DNA of 64,000 bases from Acinetobacter sp. ANC 4805. GTDB lineage: Bacteria; Pseudomonadota; Gammaproteobacteria; Pseudomonadales; Moraxellaceae. The stretch spans positions 1 through 64,000 of the forward strand of contig NZ_JAKZGD010000010.1 of the NCBI RefSeq assembly GCF_022549495.1, written 5' to 3'. The notes below the pieces were generated by a model. The model searched no databases. It saw only the letters and a list, made by a program, of their open reading frames with translations, and was not told the origin of the DNA. A program made the translations under genes and the position numbers. Below are positions 1-10,524 of the stretch, one piece after another. The first letter of the stretch is position 1; each line of letters opens with the position of its first letter.

Positions 1-529
1 TTCGTCATCATCAAGCTAGGTCGGCTATGTTACTCTAATCTATACTAAAGTCAACAGGTAATTTCGATATTTTTAAAACCTATCAATCATTCCAAGAATC
101 TAACCTTTCTAGCCAAATCCTTGTTTCTCAACAAGTTTTTATCTGCATCACCGCCGATGGATGTGCATTCTACAGGATTTCAGATCCAACGCAACACCTT
201 TTAAAAATTTAATGAGTCGGTTGTTTTATTTTTAAACCACAACCAACTCAAATTACTGATTTATATCGTTTAAATTTATTTAATTATCTTGATAGACAAC
301 TTTAATAACATAAGTGCCTGTAATTTAATGACTTAATATAAATTCTGTTTTAATTATCGGCAAAAAAGCAGCTTTATTTTTATATTTAGCCATTATTTTG
401 AGCAAACCTTCCAACCAGAAAATCTTTCTAATATTTTATTCATGCCTAAACTTCAACCACCACAAATAAAAACAACGGTTTTGACTGACTCAAAACCGTT
501 GTTTTTATGATTACAGTGAGAATCTTCCG
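1..529. other. intergenic region without a recognisable gene
   Basis: No convincing reading frame is visible. The stretch is AT-rich, with stops in all frames. It holds an imperfect hairpin at 213-250 (arms TGAGTCGGTTGT and ACAACCAACTCA with one mismatch) and the strong terminator at 468-505. A short open frame running off the left edge (1-48) is too short to call as the end of a gene. Confidence 0.6.
468..505. terminator. bidirectional rho-independent terminator after the BCCT transporter
   Basis: A perfect 14-bp stem, AACAACGGTTTTGA (471-484) with TCAAAACCGTTGTT (490-503), closes a 5-nt loop. It has A residues on one side and T residues on the other, so it can work in both directions. It lies just past the stop of the minus-strand transporter at 530. 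Confidence 0.85.
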
Positions 530-2506
530 TTAAGAAGTCGTGCCTCTCACAATATTCAGGAAGTAAAGATGACGTTCATATTGGTCAATAATGTCTTGGA
601 TTAAATCTTCTTGCGTCCAGTCCATCACATCATAGTTTTGACCGCCCTCTCGTAAAAACACTTCTGCTTGAAAGTAATTGGCTTCATCTTCATCTGATCG
701 TCCCAACATAAAGCTTGGCGGAACGGTGGCATGCGAAATCACTTTATAGGTAAAGTTAATTTCATGGTGATGATCAACATGCAGTTGTAAGCCATGTTCA
801 ATCTCTCGGATTTCCACTTCTAAGTGACGGCGTTTAAATTCACGTTGAATACTTTCAAAAGCCTTACGAACTTGCGTGTCGATATATTGCTGAACTTCCG
901 CTTCAGTATGCGGATAATGCATGATCAAACCTAAACGCTGTTGCCAACTCCGTGGCGTATTGATGGCACGTGGTGTGATACGGGCTTCTTGAATGGCTTG
1001 CATTTTGATGACATCCAGTTTTAAGGCTTTGAGCAAACCCCAACTCATGAATAACATGACCAGTGTAAATGGCAAGGCACTCATAATAATTGAAGCTTGT
1101 AAGGCAGATAATCCTCCGACTAGAAGCAAAATAATTGCCAATACTGCCATCAACACAGTCCAGAATAATCGTTGCCATGTGGGTGAGTTTTCAGTTTTAG
1201 CAGTCAGATAATCTGTGACTAATGCACCTGAATCGGCTGAGGTCACAAAGAAAAGCATCACCAGTACCGTAGCAAGTAAACTCATCACACCTGAAAATGG
1301 TAAATGATTCAAAAATTCAAACAAAGCCACTGATGAATCGTTTTGTACTGCTTGAATTAAGGCAACATTATGTTCTTGCATAATGCTAAACAGTGCTGCA
1401 TTCCCTAAAAACCCCATCCAGATAATGGTGAAACCTGTTGGAATGAGTAACACACCCACAATAAACTCACGGATGGTTCGACCTCGTGACACGCGCGCAA
1501 TAAACATACCTACAAACGGCGACCATGAAATCCACCATGCCCAATAAAGAATCGTCCAACCGCCAATCCAGCCATTGGGTTGATAGGCATATAGGTTGAA
1601 AGTCATGCTAAATAAATTCGAAATATACGATCCTGTATTTTGAATCGTCGTTTGCAGCAAGTAGATACTTGGGCCCGCAATAAATACAAAGGCGAGCAAT
1701 ACTAAAGCCAAAATTAAATTCAGTTCTGAGAGGCGTTTTACACCTTTATCAAGCCCTAAAAAAACAGATAAAGATGCTAAAGCACTCACAAAAATAATCA
1801 GGATGACTTGAACATGATTACTTTGCTCAATGCCAAACAGATAATGTAGACCTGAGTTAATTTGAGTCACACCAAAACCTAAAGACGTGGCAACACCAAA
1901 TACCGTCCCAATGGTTGCGAAAGTATCAATACTGTCGCCCCAAGGACCATAAATTTTCTTGCCAATAATAGGATATAAAGCGGAACGGGTTTTTAGAGGA
2001 AGATTATGTCGGTAAGCAAAATAGGCTAAGGCTAATCCGACAATGGCGTAAATCGCCCATGCATGTAATCCCCAATGGAAAAAAGTAATGCGTAATGCTT
2101 GTTGAGCCGCTGCAACACTTTCAGGATCACCACTTGGTGGACTGATATAGTGCATCACAGGTTCAGCAACACCAAAGAACATTAGACCAATTCCCATTCC
2201 TGCCGTAAATAACATGGCAAACCATGAACCATTACTGTAATCAGGTTGGCTATGATCGGGTCCTAACTTAATTTTCCCACTGGCAGAACAGGCAATATAA
2301 ATCAGTAGAATCAGAAAAACAGCAACAGATAAAACATAAAACCAGCTAAACGAATCTGTAATCCATTGCTTTAACTGTTGGGTGAGAAGTTCAAATGAAC
2401 TCGGTACTATAATGACAATTGCGAGAAAAATTGCAATCACAATCACTGTGCTTAAGAACACGTTTGGATTCACATTCGCAAACTGCGAAGATGGCTTGGA
2501 AGGCAT
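530..2506 (-). CDS. betT: BCCT-family choline/betaine transporter, BetT-like
   Basis: A 658-residue inner-membrane transporter of the betaine/choline/carnitine family, predicted to import choline or a related quaternary amine with an ion gradient. The family signature is clear: the glycine-rich GMGIGLMFFGVAEP region near residue 105, and the tryptophan-rich stretch YWAWWISWSPFVGMFIARVSRGRT around residue 325. About twelve membrane segments are followed by a long cytoplasmic tail of roughly 140 residues ending near DIIDQYERHL, as in E. coli BetT. That tail usually senses osmotic state, whereas short-tailed BCCT proteins differ. No betIBA genes adjoin it, so the exact substrate is inferred. It is followed by a strong terminator and appears to be transcribed alone. 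Confidence 0.85.
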   Translation of the reverse strand: MPSKPSSQFANVNPNVFLSTVIVIAIFLAIVIIVPSSFELLTQQLKQWITDSFSWFYVLSVAVFLILLIYIACSASGKIKLGPDHSQPDYSNGSWFAMLFTAGMGIGLMFFGVAEPVMHYISPPSGDPESVAAAQQALRITFFHWGLHAWAIYAIVGLALAYFAYRHNLPLKTRSALYPIIGKKIYGPWGDSIDTFATIGTVFGVATSLGFGVTQINSGLHYLFGIEQSNHVQVILIIFVSALASLSVFLGLDKGVKRLSELNLILALVLLAFVFIAGPSIYLLQTTIQNTGSYISNLFSMTFNLYAYQPNGWIGGWTILYWAWWISWSPFVGMFIARVSRGRTIREFIVGVLLIPTGFTIIWMGFLGNAALFSIMQEHNVALIQAVQNDSSVALFEFLNHLPFSGVMSLLATVLVMLFFVTSADSGALVTDYLTAKTENSPTWQRLFWTVLMAVLAIILLLVGGLSALQASIIMSALPFTLVMLFMSWGLLKALKLDVIKMQAIQEARITPRAINTPRSWQQRLGLIMHYPHTEAEVQQYIDTQVRKAFESIQREFKRRHLEVEIREIEHGLQLHVDHHHEINFTYKVISHATVPPSFMLGRSDEDEANYFQAEVFLREGGQNYDVMDWTQEDLIQDIIDQYERHLYFLNIVRGTTS

Positions 2507-2815
2507 AATTCCCCCATGTTTTTTTAATGATAACGACAGACCCTAGGGATCAAAGAAGACATTCACATTGTGAATTAAAGGCAAGTTCAGAAAATACAGA
2601 ACTCAAAATATCATATAAAAACATGAAAAGTACCGCAGTTGTAATGCTGTAACAGCATTGTTGATGCTGAATAATTACTTAGAGAAATATGGGGCAACCC
2701 AAAGATAATTCAATGAAAATTAAATATTTATATGCAATAACAATCAGCCAAAGGTATTTTAATATGTGCTTACTTTTTTTTAAAGATATGTGATCACAAG
2801 TATTTTTTCATGGCA
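2507..2815. other. intergenic region with a 17-bp palindrome
   Basis: No gene is seen in these 309 bases between two minus-strand genes. The region should carry the promoter of the BCCT transporter. Its only clear structure is the inverted repeat AATGCTG-TAA-CAGCATT at 2643-2659, about 137 bases upstream of the transporter start, which could be a repressor site. Confidence 0.5.
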
Positions 2816-3424
2816 TCAAGCGGTATCCAAAAAAGAAAGAATCATTTTTGAAAGCTCTTGTTGTAGCCGCTGTTCTTCAATCAAAAAGGTATTTTTACTG
2901 GCATAGCGCATCATGGTAAATAAGGTACTATTAATAATCACAAAAGATTTATGTTTTAAGGTTTCAAAGTCCCAATGCGGATAATAGCGCCCGAATAAGT
3001 ACATACCGACTTCTAAAAAATGGCTTTCTAATACTTGGGCTGCTTCGGAGTCACTATAAGCATGCCAGTTTTTTAAAATTTCGATAAAAAAACCTTGATC
3101 AGATTTTAGTGATTCAAAGCCAAAAGCAATGCTTAATGTGATGATGTCTTGAATAGAAGTTTGTTGTTGCAACATCACTAACTGTTTTAAAGCTTGCCCT
3201 AAGTTCTCACTTTTACGTAGCAACAGCTCTGCCACAATCTGTTCTTTATTCTCGAAATACTGATAAATCGATCCAACGCTTACCCCTGATTTTTCAGAAA
3301 TTTTAGGTGTCGTTACCTGTAAAACGCCATACTCTGAAATACATTTCTGCGCCCCTTCCAAAATACTTTCAACAATCATTTTTGCGCGTTGCTGCTGTGG
3401 TCGTTTTCTCATACTTAGCCTCAA
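2816..3424 (-). CDS. TetR/AcrR-family transcriptional regulator
   Basis: A 202-residue one-component repressor. The N-terminal helix-turn-helix reads ISEKSGVSVGSIYQYFENKEQIVAELL at about residues 42-68, which is the classic TetR DNA-binding core. The C-terminal two thirds is an all-helical ligand and dimerisation domain that cannot be assigned a ligand. It is divergent from the MpaB/DUF2236 gene at 3498 with only 73 bases between them, so control of that gene and of itself is the likely role. The shared intergenic region carries repeated half-sites (3429-3456). Confidence 0.85.
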   Translation of the reverse strand: MRLSMRKRPQQQRAKMIVESILEGAQKCISEYGVLQVTTPKISEKSGVSVGSIYQYFENKEQIVAELLLRKSENLGQALKQLVMLQQQTSIQDIITLSIAFGFESLKSDQGFFIEILKNWHAYSDSEAAQVLESHFLEVGMYLFGRYYPHWDFETLKHKSFVIINSTLFTMMRYASKNTFLIEEQRLQQELSKMILSFLDTA

Positions 3425-3428
3425 TTTA

Positions 3429-3456
3429 AATGCGAATTGAATGCGAATATTTATTC
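3429..3456. promoter_or_regulatory. candidate TetR operator between the divergent genes
   Basis: The 9-mer AATGCGAAT occurs twice (3429-3437 and 3440-3448, an 11-bp period). The second copy overlaps an inverted repeat with arms TGAAT and ATTCA around a 10-bp spacer (3438-3457). The size and place fit a TetR-type operator, but the assignment is inferred. Confidence 0.4.
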
Positions 3457-3497
3457 ATATTATGCTGTAATTAAATAACAAACACAGGCTTTATGCA

Positions 3498-4706
3498 ATG
3501 CAAAGCATCACTAAACCAAAACGCTTGGCTGCGTTTGAAGACATGAGTCAAGCCAATATTAAAACCAAAATTTTAAGTTATATGACCCATCAGCAGGTAC
3601 AGCCGAATTATCAAGAATATCTCGCACTGAATACCGCATTACAAAGTGGTGATGCACCGATGGATCAACTGCTACTTTGGATACTACAAAATCCCAAACA
3701 GCATCGAAAATATTTTGAAACGGCGCTGTATGAAGGTTTAGACAAGCTGCCGCTTGAAATTCCTGAACTCAACTGCTTCTTTCAATTGGTTGAGCAAAAA
3801 CCTAATTGGTACGATCAAAACAAAGTCGATGAGGCACTCAAGTTTACCTATCGCTTAGGGGCTAATAATGGCTTTATCCTCAGAGATCTATCCTTAATGA
3901 CAGGCTATATGTATCCAGGCTTTAATCAGCCATTGGTTCTCACAGGCGCATTAAAGAAACAAGCAGGTACTCGTTTAGCCGAAACAACTAAATGGTGGGT
4001 TGATATCACCGAACAAGATGGATTTGAACGTTTTAGCAAAGGCTTTACCTCCACGATCTTTGTGCGTTTTATCCACTCACTGGTACGCCATCAATTACAG
4101 AAATCTGAAAAATGGGATACCGAAACGTGGGGGCTACCCATCAATCAATATGATCAGGCGATGACCAATATTGCTTTTAGTGGCGTGGTACTGATTGGTA
4201 TACGGGCTTTGGGAATTTTCCCAAACGCGCAGGAAATCGACAGCTTTTTACATTTTTGGAAATATGCAGGTTGGTTAATGGGCGTTGAAGAAAAATGGTT
4301 AGTGGATAATGAAGCTGACGGCTGGAAACTAATGTACTGGATGCAATTTGCACATCCTCAATCTGATGAGAGCAGTGTTTCTCTTGGCGCTAGCCTTTCC
4401 AAAGAACCCTTTGAACGTAAATATCGTTACCTACGCTCTTTTCAGCAAAAACTAGCCTATAAACAACACCTCGAAATTACCCAATTCTTTATTGGCCGTA
4501 AGAAAATGCTGAAATTGGGTTTAGCACCTCAGTCAGCCTCATGGTTTGCTTATTATTTAATTGGTCGAAATCTAGCACTTTATACAGGTGCGAAACATAT
4601 TCCAAAATTAAATCAGCTGCTTGAAGAAAAAGGGCGGCATTTGCAACGAATCGGTTTATCACTCTATCGTAATCAAGCGCAACAACTCGCCAGCATGCAT
4701 CAATAA
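3498..4706 (+). CDS. oxygenase MpaB family (DUF2236) protein
   Basis: A 402-residue protein of the MpaB/latex-clearing-protein (DUF2236) superfamily. Members characterised elsewhere are haem b proteins that oxidise isoprenoid or polymer substrates. The family core is seen around residues 165-215: KKQAGTRLAETTKWW, followed by GFERFSKGFTSTIFVRFIHSLVRHQL with its conserved Arg and His residues. There is no signal peptide, so it is probably cytoplasmic. A dedicated TetR regulator is transcribed divergently. The physiological substrate cannot be read from the sequence. A strong terminator follows the stop. Confidence 0.75.
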   Translation: MQSITKPKRLAAFEDMSQANIKTKILSYMTHQQVQPNYQEYLALNTALQSGDAPMDQLLLWILQNPKQHRKYFETALYEGLDKLPLEIPELNCFFQLVEQKPNWYDQNKVDEALKFTYRLGANNGFILRDLSLMTGYMYPGFNQPLVLTGALKKQAGTRLAETTKWWVDITEQDGFERFSKGFTSTIFVRFIHSLVRHQLQKSEKWDTETWGLPINQYDQAMTNIAFSGVVLIGIRALGIFPNAQEIDSFLHFWKYAGWLMGVEEKWLVDNEADGWKLMYWMQFAHPQSDESSVSLGASLSKEPFERKYRYLRSFQQKLAYKQHLEITQFFIGRKKMLKLGLAPQSASWFAYYLIGRNLALYTGAKHIPKLNQLLEEKGRHLQRIGLSLYRNQAQQLASMHQ

Positions 4707-4712
4707 TACAAA

Positions 4713-4740
4713 AAGCCCTCAAAGTTGAGGGCTTTAATTT
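4713..4740. terminator. bidirectional terminator between the DUF2236 gene and actP
   Basis: Perfect 11-bp stem AAAGCCCTCAA (4713-4723) and TTGAGGGCTTT (4726-4736) with flanking A and T residues. It lies between the stop codons of two convergent genes. Confidence 0.85.
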
Positions 4741-4755
4741 TAGGATTCGATCTAC

Positions 4756-6471
4756 TTAGTGATCAGATGCACCAGAGATACCAATACCTGTTTGTGAACG
4801 AACAAACTGAGCATCGAACGCTTTACGCTCTTTCTCTGCACGTGCACTTTTATCTGTTACTGAGAAGAACCAGCAGCAAAGGAAAGATAATGGCATCGCA
4901 AAAATTGCAGGCCCATTAAATGGATTCACTGGAGTATCTGAAAGTTTCAAGGTATCAACCCAAACCGCTTTAGACAGAATGATTAGAGTCACAGCAGTCA
5001 CTAGACCAACAACACCACCGATCACCGCACCGCGTGTCGTTAAACCTTTCCAGAACATAGACAATACAAGTACTGGGAAGTTTGCACAACATGCAACAGA
5101 GAATGCTAAACCAACCATGAACGCAACGTTTTGTTTTTCAAACAAGATACCAAGAATCATGGCAAAGATTGCTAAACCTAAAGTCGCAATTTTTGACATA
5201 CGTAATTCAGATTGAGGCGTTGTTTGACCTTTTTTGAATACGTTTGCATATAAGTCATGTGAAATCGCAGATGCACCTGAAAGTGTTAAGCCCGCAACTA
5301 CAGCGAGAATCGTTGCGAATGCAACCGCTGAGATGAAGCCCATGAACAAGTCACCACCAACTGCATCACTAAGGTGAACCGCAGCCATGTTGTTACCACC
5401 AACCAACTCTAATTTACCTGTTACCGCTGCTTTCGCAACATCAAGGAATTGAGGGTTGTTTGAAACGTATAGGATCGCACCGAAACCAATGATGAAGGTT
5501 AATAGATAGAAGTAACCAATAAAGCCTGTTGCAACAACAACTGATTTACGTGCTTCTTTTGCATCTTTAACCGTAAAGAAGCGCATTAAGATATGTGGTA
5601 AGCCCGCAGTACCAAACATCAATGCTAAACCAAGTGACAATGCATCAATTGGGTTTGCAGCCAATTTACCAGGCCCCATGATTTTTGCAGCTTCATCCCA
5701 GCTAATGCTGTGAGATTGGCTATACATACCAATTGCTTGATTAAACATATTGGTGAAGCTAAAACCAACCTCTTTCATCACCATAAATGCCATGAAAGTT
5801 GCGCCACTGAGCAACATCACCGCTTTAATGATTTGCACCCATGTTGTTGCCAACATACCACCAAAAATTACGTATGCCATCATCAATAAACCGACGATTA
5901 CAACTGCAATATTATAGTTCAGACCAAAAAGTAATTTGATTAACTGACCTGCACCCACCATCTGAGCAATGAGATAGAACGCAACAACAACCAAAGAACT
6001 TAATGCAGCTAGGGTACGAACTGGCTTTTCTTCCAAACGGAATGAAACTACATCCGAAAGATTGTATTTACCCAAGTTACGTAAACGCTCAGCAACAAGG
6101 AAAAGTACGATTGGCCAACCAACCATAAACCCAAGTGAATAGAGCAAACCATCAAAGCCTGAACTAAACACAAGTGCGGAAATACCTAAGAACGATGCGG
6201 CTGACATATAGTCACCTGCAATCGCTAAACCATTTTGGAAACCACTAATACCACCACCTGCGGTATAGAAATCTGCAGTGCTTGTGGTTTGTTTTGCTGC
6301 CCACTTGGTAATAAACAAAGTGAAACCAACAAAAATGGTAAACATGATGATTGCATGCCAGTTGGTTGCTTGTTGCTCTGCTGCACCTAAATCAGGGCCT
6401 GCAAACGCAGCATGAGAACAACACAGACTTGCAAATGCGAACAGCTTCGCCTTGAATGATGTCCCTTTCAT
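4756..6471 (-). CDS. actP: cation/acetate symporter ActP
   Basis: A 571-residue sodium:solute symporter (SSS/SLC5) that takes up acetate and other short carboxylates. The ATG at 6471 is chosen because it follows the stop of the DUF485 gene by one base. It also gives a clean N-terminal signal-like segment ([18 protein letters not shown]...HAAFAG), as in E. coli ActP, while the longer frame overlaps the upstream gene. Typical SSS features follow: [32 protein letters not shown] near residues 60-90, then about a dozen membrane segments. It forms a two-gene operon with the DUF485 partner, divergent from a CrbS-type kinase that probably controls acetate use. Confidence 0.9.
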   Translation of the reverse strand: MKGTSFKAKLFAFASLCCSHAAFAGPDLGAAEQQATNWHAIIMFTIFVGFTLFITKWAAKQTTSTADFYTAGGGISGFQNGLAIAGDYMSAASFLGISALVFSSGFDGLLYSLGFMVGWPIVLFLVAERLRNLGKYNLSDVVSFRLEEKPVRTLAALSSLVVVAFYLIAQMVGAGQLIKLLFGLNYNIAVVIVGLLMMAYVIFGGMLATTWVQIIKAVMLLSGATFMAFMVMKEVGFSFTNMFNQAIGMYSQSHSISWDEAAKIMGPGKLAANPIDALSLGLALMFGTAGLPHILMRFFTVKDAKEARKSVVVATGFIGYFYLLTFIIGFGAILYVSNNPQFLDVAKAAVTGKLELVGGNNMAAVHLSDAVGGDLFMGFISAVAFATILAVVAGLTLSGASAISHDLYANVFKKGQTTPQSELRMSKIATLGLAIFAMILGILFEKQNVAFMVGLAFSVACCANFPVLVLSMFWKGLTTRGAVIGGVVGLVTAVTLIILSKAVWVDTLKLSDTPVNPFNGPAIFAMPLSFLCCWFFSVTDKSARAEKERKAFDAQFVRSQTGIGISGASDH

Positions 6472-6472
6472 C

Positions 6473-6808
6473 TCAGTGCATCCCTTTTTCATGTGTGATT
6501 GCCTCAACTTCCTTGAGCGCTTCTTCATTGAGCTGATCAAGTGTATTATTGGCAATATATGAATACACGCCACATAATAAAAATGACAACACGATAATGC
6601 CTAAACCAAGGGGCATGCCCCATGTGGTTACACCACCACTAAACGAACTTGCTAGGAACTCTTTGTTATAGCCAACTAAAAGCATAAATCCGACATAGAT
6701 AAACAACATGATTGCTGTTAATGTCCAACTTAATGTACGTTTTTTGCTGACCATTTCTTGAAACTTTGGATTGTGTAGAATGCGATCTACCTGTGAGTCA
6801 TCCATCAT
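6473..6808 (-). CDS. yjcH: DUF485 membrane protein (YjcH-type ActP partner)
   Basis: A 111-residue small inner-membrane protein with two hydrophobic helices (about 30-50 and 67-90). It begins [23 protein letters not shown], which is typical of DUF485 proteins. The family is nearly always encoded directly upstream of actP, as here with one base between the genes, so the two are likely co-translated. Its exact biochemical role is not established; an accessory role in acetate transport is inferred from the linkage. Confidence 0.88.
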   Translation of the reverse strand: MMDDSQVDRILHNPKFQEMVSKKRTLSWTLTAIMLFIYVGFMLLVGYNKEFLASSFSGGVTTWGMPLGLGIIVLSFLLCGVYSYIANNTLDQLNEEALKEVEAITHEKGMH

Positions 6809-6981
6809 TAACTCCTTATTTTTGTGTCCAACCGTGGACCCCTTTTGTACTAGGGATTTTTCATTATTTAAATTAACAAGATTATGCTTGACTCGTAACT
6901 TAGACTTTGGTCTCTAAATACAAATCTCTGCTCATTGCCCTTCTTATGCTTCGGGTATGATAGAAAATGGAGTTTGATCAC

Positions 6982-9900
6982 GTGAGCAATATGAACAATT
7001 GGCTTATTATTGGGGTACTTGCCCTGTATATCGTGCTGTTATTCGGTTGTGCTTTTTTTGGAGAAAAACACGCCAGCCGCTTAAGCACACGTGGTCGTAT
7101 GTTAATGTTCAGCCTAACTTTAGGCGTATATTGCTCATCTTGGACATTTTATGGCGCAACGGGTGCAGCCGTCCGTGAAGGGATTATTTTCCTCCCGATC
7201 TATCTAGGTCCGTTGCTGTTTATCTGGTTTGGTTACGATATTTGGAAACGTTTGGGTCGGATTCGACAGCACCATGCGATTTCGTCAATTGCCGATTTTG
7301 TTGCTGCTCGCTATGGCAAAAGTGGCAGTTTAGCTGCACTAGTCACCATTCTTGCCGTGATTGCAATTGTGCCCTATCTCGCGCTGCAATTACGTGCGAT
7401 CGCACTCAGTGCTTCAGTCATTCTTGAACAAAATGCACACGTCCATACCACCACCAATAGCGTGTTGTTGCTCACGGCGGTACTGGCAATTTTAGCCATG
7501 ATTTTTGGTACCCGGCATATTGCACATACCGAACAACATGGCGGTTTGATGCTAGCAGTCGCATTTGAATCTTTTGTCAAACTGTTTGCTTTACTCAGTG
7601 TCGCTGTTTTTTTCTTATTCCAGTCTCCTGAAAATATCAAACAGGTCAGTAATGATGTCACGCAACATTTTCATGACTTACAACAACTTGGTGTACCTGA
7701 AACCTTCTGGGTTCAAACACTTTTAGCTGCACTGGCAATGATCTGTTTACCTCGGCAATTCCATGTTGCTGTGGTCGAATTACGTGATGAAAAACATATT
7801 CGTGGCGCAAGACGCTGGTTTGCGGCGTATTTGATTTTGACCATTATGGCGATTATTCCAATTGCCAGTTGGGCATTACATTCCTTACCTGAATCACTAG
7901 GTACACCTGATATTGCTGTATTGGCCTTACCACTCAGCTATCAACAAGATTGGCTAGCATTACTGGCATTTTTAGGTGGCTTTTCTGCATCAACAGGCAT
8001 GTTATTAGTCGCCTCTGTCGCACTCTCGATCATGCTCAGTAATGACTTAATTATGCCCGCTCTGTGGCACTTTAAGATTATCTCTCGACACGATCAGCAA
8101 TTACCAAAAGTACTCAAACTCACTCGTCGGATCAGCATTGTCAGTGTGATGTTACTTGGTTTTCTATTTTTTCATTTTTTTAACGATATTAACCAGCTTT
8201 CAGTGTTTGGCTTATTGGCTTTTAGCGCCGTTGCCCAATTTTCACCTGCACTGATCGGCGGTTTATATTGGCGTGGTGCAAGCCGTCAGGGTGTCTATGC
8301 AGGTCTAATTATTGGTTTCGTGATGTGGAGTTATACACTGCTCTTTCCAACCATGTTACGTAGCCTGCCTGAGCAATATCAAACCTTTGCACAACATTTA
8401 TTGTTATTCGGGCCATTTGATATCAATAGCTTGCGCCCTGAAGCTTTACTCGGTTTTGAGTCCTTTGCTCCATTGACGCATGGGGTGATGTGGTCTTTAG
8501 GACTCAATATTATTTGCTATATTTGGGGCTCTCGTCTTTATCGCCCGAGTGTTGCGGAACAAATTCAAGCCGAAAGCTTTTTTTATTATGAAAGCAAACC
8601 ATTACCCTCTACACAAACCACCATTGATCTCACTGATTTACCGCAAAATGCAGCACGCCTCAAAGTTGGGGATTTATTGGCTTTGGCTAAACGCATTACT
8701 GGTGATCGACCAACGACTCAAGCATTCCAACAATTTTGTGAACAAAATCATGTGATGCTAAACGAAAATCATGTTGCAAATGGCATGTGGTGGCGCTTCA
8801 CTGAACAATACTTGGCAGGCATCATTGGTGCTGCCTCAGCGCGTACCCTACTTACCACTGCCATGATTAATAATGGTTTAGCGCTTGGGCAGGTTGCTAA
8901 CATTCTCGATCAAGCTTCACAATGGCAACGCTTTAACCAAAATCTCCTGATGACCATGATCGACCACATGACACAAGGCGTTAGTGTCGTTGATAAAAAT
9001 ATGTGTTTGGTCGCATGGAATAATCAATATCTCAAACTATTTGATTATCCAAAAGATCTTGTTTATGTCGGTTGCCCAATTGCAGATTTGATTCGATATA
9101 ACGCAGAACGTGGTGAATGTGGACCAGGCTCTGTTGAAGAACATGTCCGTAAACGAATCCATTGGATGAAAGTCGGTAGCGCCCATGAGTTTGAACGTAT
9201 TCGTAAAGATGGACTCGTCATCCAAATGCGCGGTAATCCAATCGAAGGTGGTGGCTTTGTCACGACCTTTGCAGATATTACGGCGTTCCGTGAAAATGAA
9301 GCCATTCTTGAAGAAAGAGTCAGTGATCGAACGCAACAGCTCGCAAATGCGCTGACTGAACAACAGCTTGCACGTGAACAAGCAGACAAAGCCAATCAAT
9401 CTAAAAGTCGCTTTTTGGCAGCAGCCAGTCACGATTTACTCCAACCTATGCACGCTGCTCGTTTATTTAGTACTGCATTAGAACAAAGCGTACATTCCAA
9501 TGAAGACCAGCAAACGTTACAGCAACTAGATCGCGCACTCTATGGTGCAGAAAGTATGCTCTCCGCGCTGTTGGATATTGCTCGTTTAGAAGGTGGAACG
9601 ATCCAACCAAAACGCCAAGCCTATTCATTACATGACCTATTAAATGATCTTGAATTGCAATTTAAATCAATTGCTGCGCAACGTAATATTCAATTCACTG
9701 TACATGATACCCAATTTTGGATTGATACCGACCCACAATGGATGCGACGGATCATTCAAAACTTTGTGAGCAATGCATTACGTTATACCGCACAAGGTCG
9801 TGTGATCGTTGGTGTCTTACGTTCTGCACAACGCCCCAAACATATTCGGATTGGTGTCTGGGATACAGGACCTGGCATTCATGAACAACAACGGGTCAAA

Positions 9901-10485
9901 TTATTCCAAGAATTTGAGCGTTGTGGGCATACATCTCCTTGGGGTGAACAAGGTCTTGGGCTTGGTCTCGCAATTGTGCAACGTATGACGAGCCTGCTCG
10001 ATTTCCCTGTGCATGTGTATTCAGAGTTAGGTAAAGGTTCTTGTTTTATGATTGAAGTGCCTTTGGTTGATGCACCCAAAGTTCAAACATCTCTGCCGCA
10101 AATTACAGCACTTCAGCATACTGCCTATAAAGTGCTGTGTTTAGACAATGATGAAACCATTCTCGAAGGCATGCGAACCTTACTCAGTAAATGGGGCTAT
10201 CAGATTTTCACAGCAACCGAACCAGCAGAAGCGCTTAAATTGATTGAACAAGAAGATATTCAAGTTTGGTTGATTGATCAGCATTTAAATCATGATCAAC
10301 GCGGCTTGGATTTTATTGAACAATATCGACCAGCACATACTCCAGTTGCGCTGATTACAGCCGATTCTGATCCTGAATTACCTCAATACTTGAAACAACA
10401 AAATATTGTGCTGCTAAAAAAACCACTCAAACCTGCGGGTTTACGTGCATGGCTTTCTGGTTTAAAAATTATGCCGATGTCTTAA
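6982..10485 (+). CDS. CrbS/MxtR-type hybrid sensor kinase with a fused SSS transporter domain
   Basis: A multidomain sensor of about 1167 residues. Residues 1-500 form a sodium:solute-symporter-like membrane domain (start MNNWLIIGVLALYIVLLFGC, then SSWTFYGATGAA). A PAS region follows around 650-770 (MTQGVSVVDKNMCLVAWNNQYLKLF). The kinase core has its H-box in FLAAASHDLLQPMHAARLF (His about 817 from this start) and an ATP-binding region with GLGLGLAIVQRM. The C-terminal receiver has its Asp in VWLIDQHLNHDQRG. This architecture matches CrbS of Vibrio and MxtR of Pseudomonas, which control acetate uptake and acetyl-CoA synthetase. GTG at 6982 is preferred because TGGAG lies 9 bases upstream; ATG at 6967 or 6991 is also possible. 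It is divergent from yjcH-actP. Confidence 0.85.
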   Translation: MSNMNNWLIIGVLALYIVLLFGCAFFGEKHASRLSTRGRMLMFSLTLGVYCSSWTFYGATGAAVREGIIFLPIYLGPLLFIWFGYDIWKRLGRIRQHHAISSIADFVAARYGKSGSLAALVTILAVIAIVPYLALQLRAIALSASVILEQNAHVHTTTNSVLLLTAVLAILAMIFGTRHIAHTEQHGGLMLAVAFESFVKLFALLSVAVFFLFQSPENIKQVSNDVTQHFHDLQQLGVPETFWVQTLLAALAMICLPRQFHVAVVELRDEKHIRGARRWFAAYLILTIMAIIPIASWALHSLPESLGTPDIAVLALPLSYQQDWLALLAFLGGFSASTGMLLVASVALSIMLSNDLIMPALWHFKIISRHDQQLPKVLKLTRRISIVSVMLLGFLFFHFFNDINQLSVFGLLAFSAVAQFSPALIGGLYWRGASRQGVYAGLIIGFVMWSYTLLFPTMLRSLPEQYQTFAQHLLLFGPFDINSLRPEALLGFESFAPLTHGVMWSLGLNIICYIWGSRLYRPSVAEQIQAESFFYYESKPLPSTQTTIDLTDLPQNAARLKVGDLLALAKRITGDRPTTQAFQQFCEQNHVMLNENHVANGMWWRFTEQYLAGIIGAASARTLLTTAMINNGLALGQVANILDQASQWQRFNQNLLMTMIDHMTQGVSVVDKNMCLVAWNNQYLKLFDYPKDLVYVGCPIADLIRYNAERGECGPGSVEEHVRKRIHWMKVGSAHEFERIRKDGLVIQMRGNPIEGGGFVTTFADITAFRENEAILEERVSDRTQQLANALTEQQLAREQADKANQSKSRFLAAASHDLLQPMHAARLFSTALEQSVHSNEDQQTLQQLDRALYGAESMLSALLDIARLEGGTIQPKRQAYSLHDLLNDLELQFKSIAAQRNIQFTVHDTQFWIDTDPQWMRRIIQNFVSNALRYTAQGRVIVGVLRSAQRPKHIRIGVWDTGPGIHEQQRVKLFQEFERCGHTSPWGEQGLGLGLAIVQRMTSLLDFPVHVYSELGKGSCFMIEVPLVDAPKVQTSLPQITALQHTAYKVLCLDNDETILEGMRTLLSKWGYQIFTATEPAEALKLIEQEDIQVWLIDQHLNHDQRGLDFIEQYRPAHTPVALITADSDPELPQYLKQQNIVLLKKPLKPAGLRAWLSGLKIMPMS

Positions 10486-10524
10486 CATTGAGCTGAGCTA
10501 AACAATCTAGAACTTAGGATATTT

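Noticed and set aside
1..48. A 15-codon frame entering from the left edge
   Set aside because: Too short to tell a gene end from chance.
9037..9432. Long minus-strand frames inside the hybrid kinase gene
   Set aside because: They are shadows of a well-supported coding sequence, with no ribosome-binding site and no recognisable protein features.
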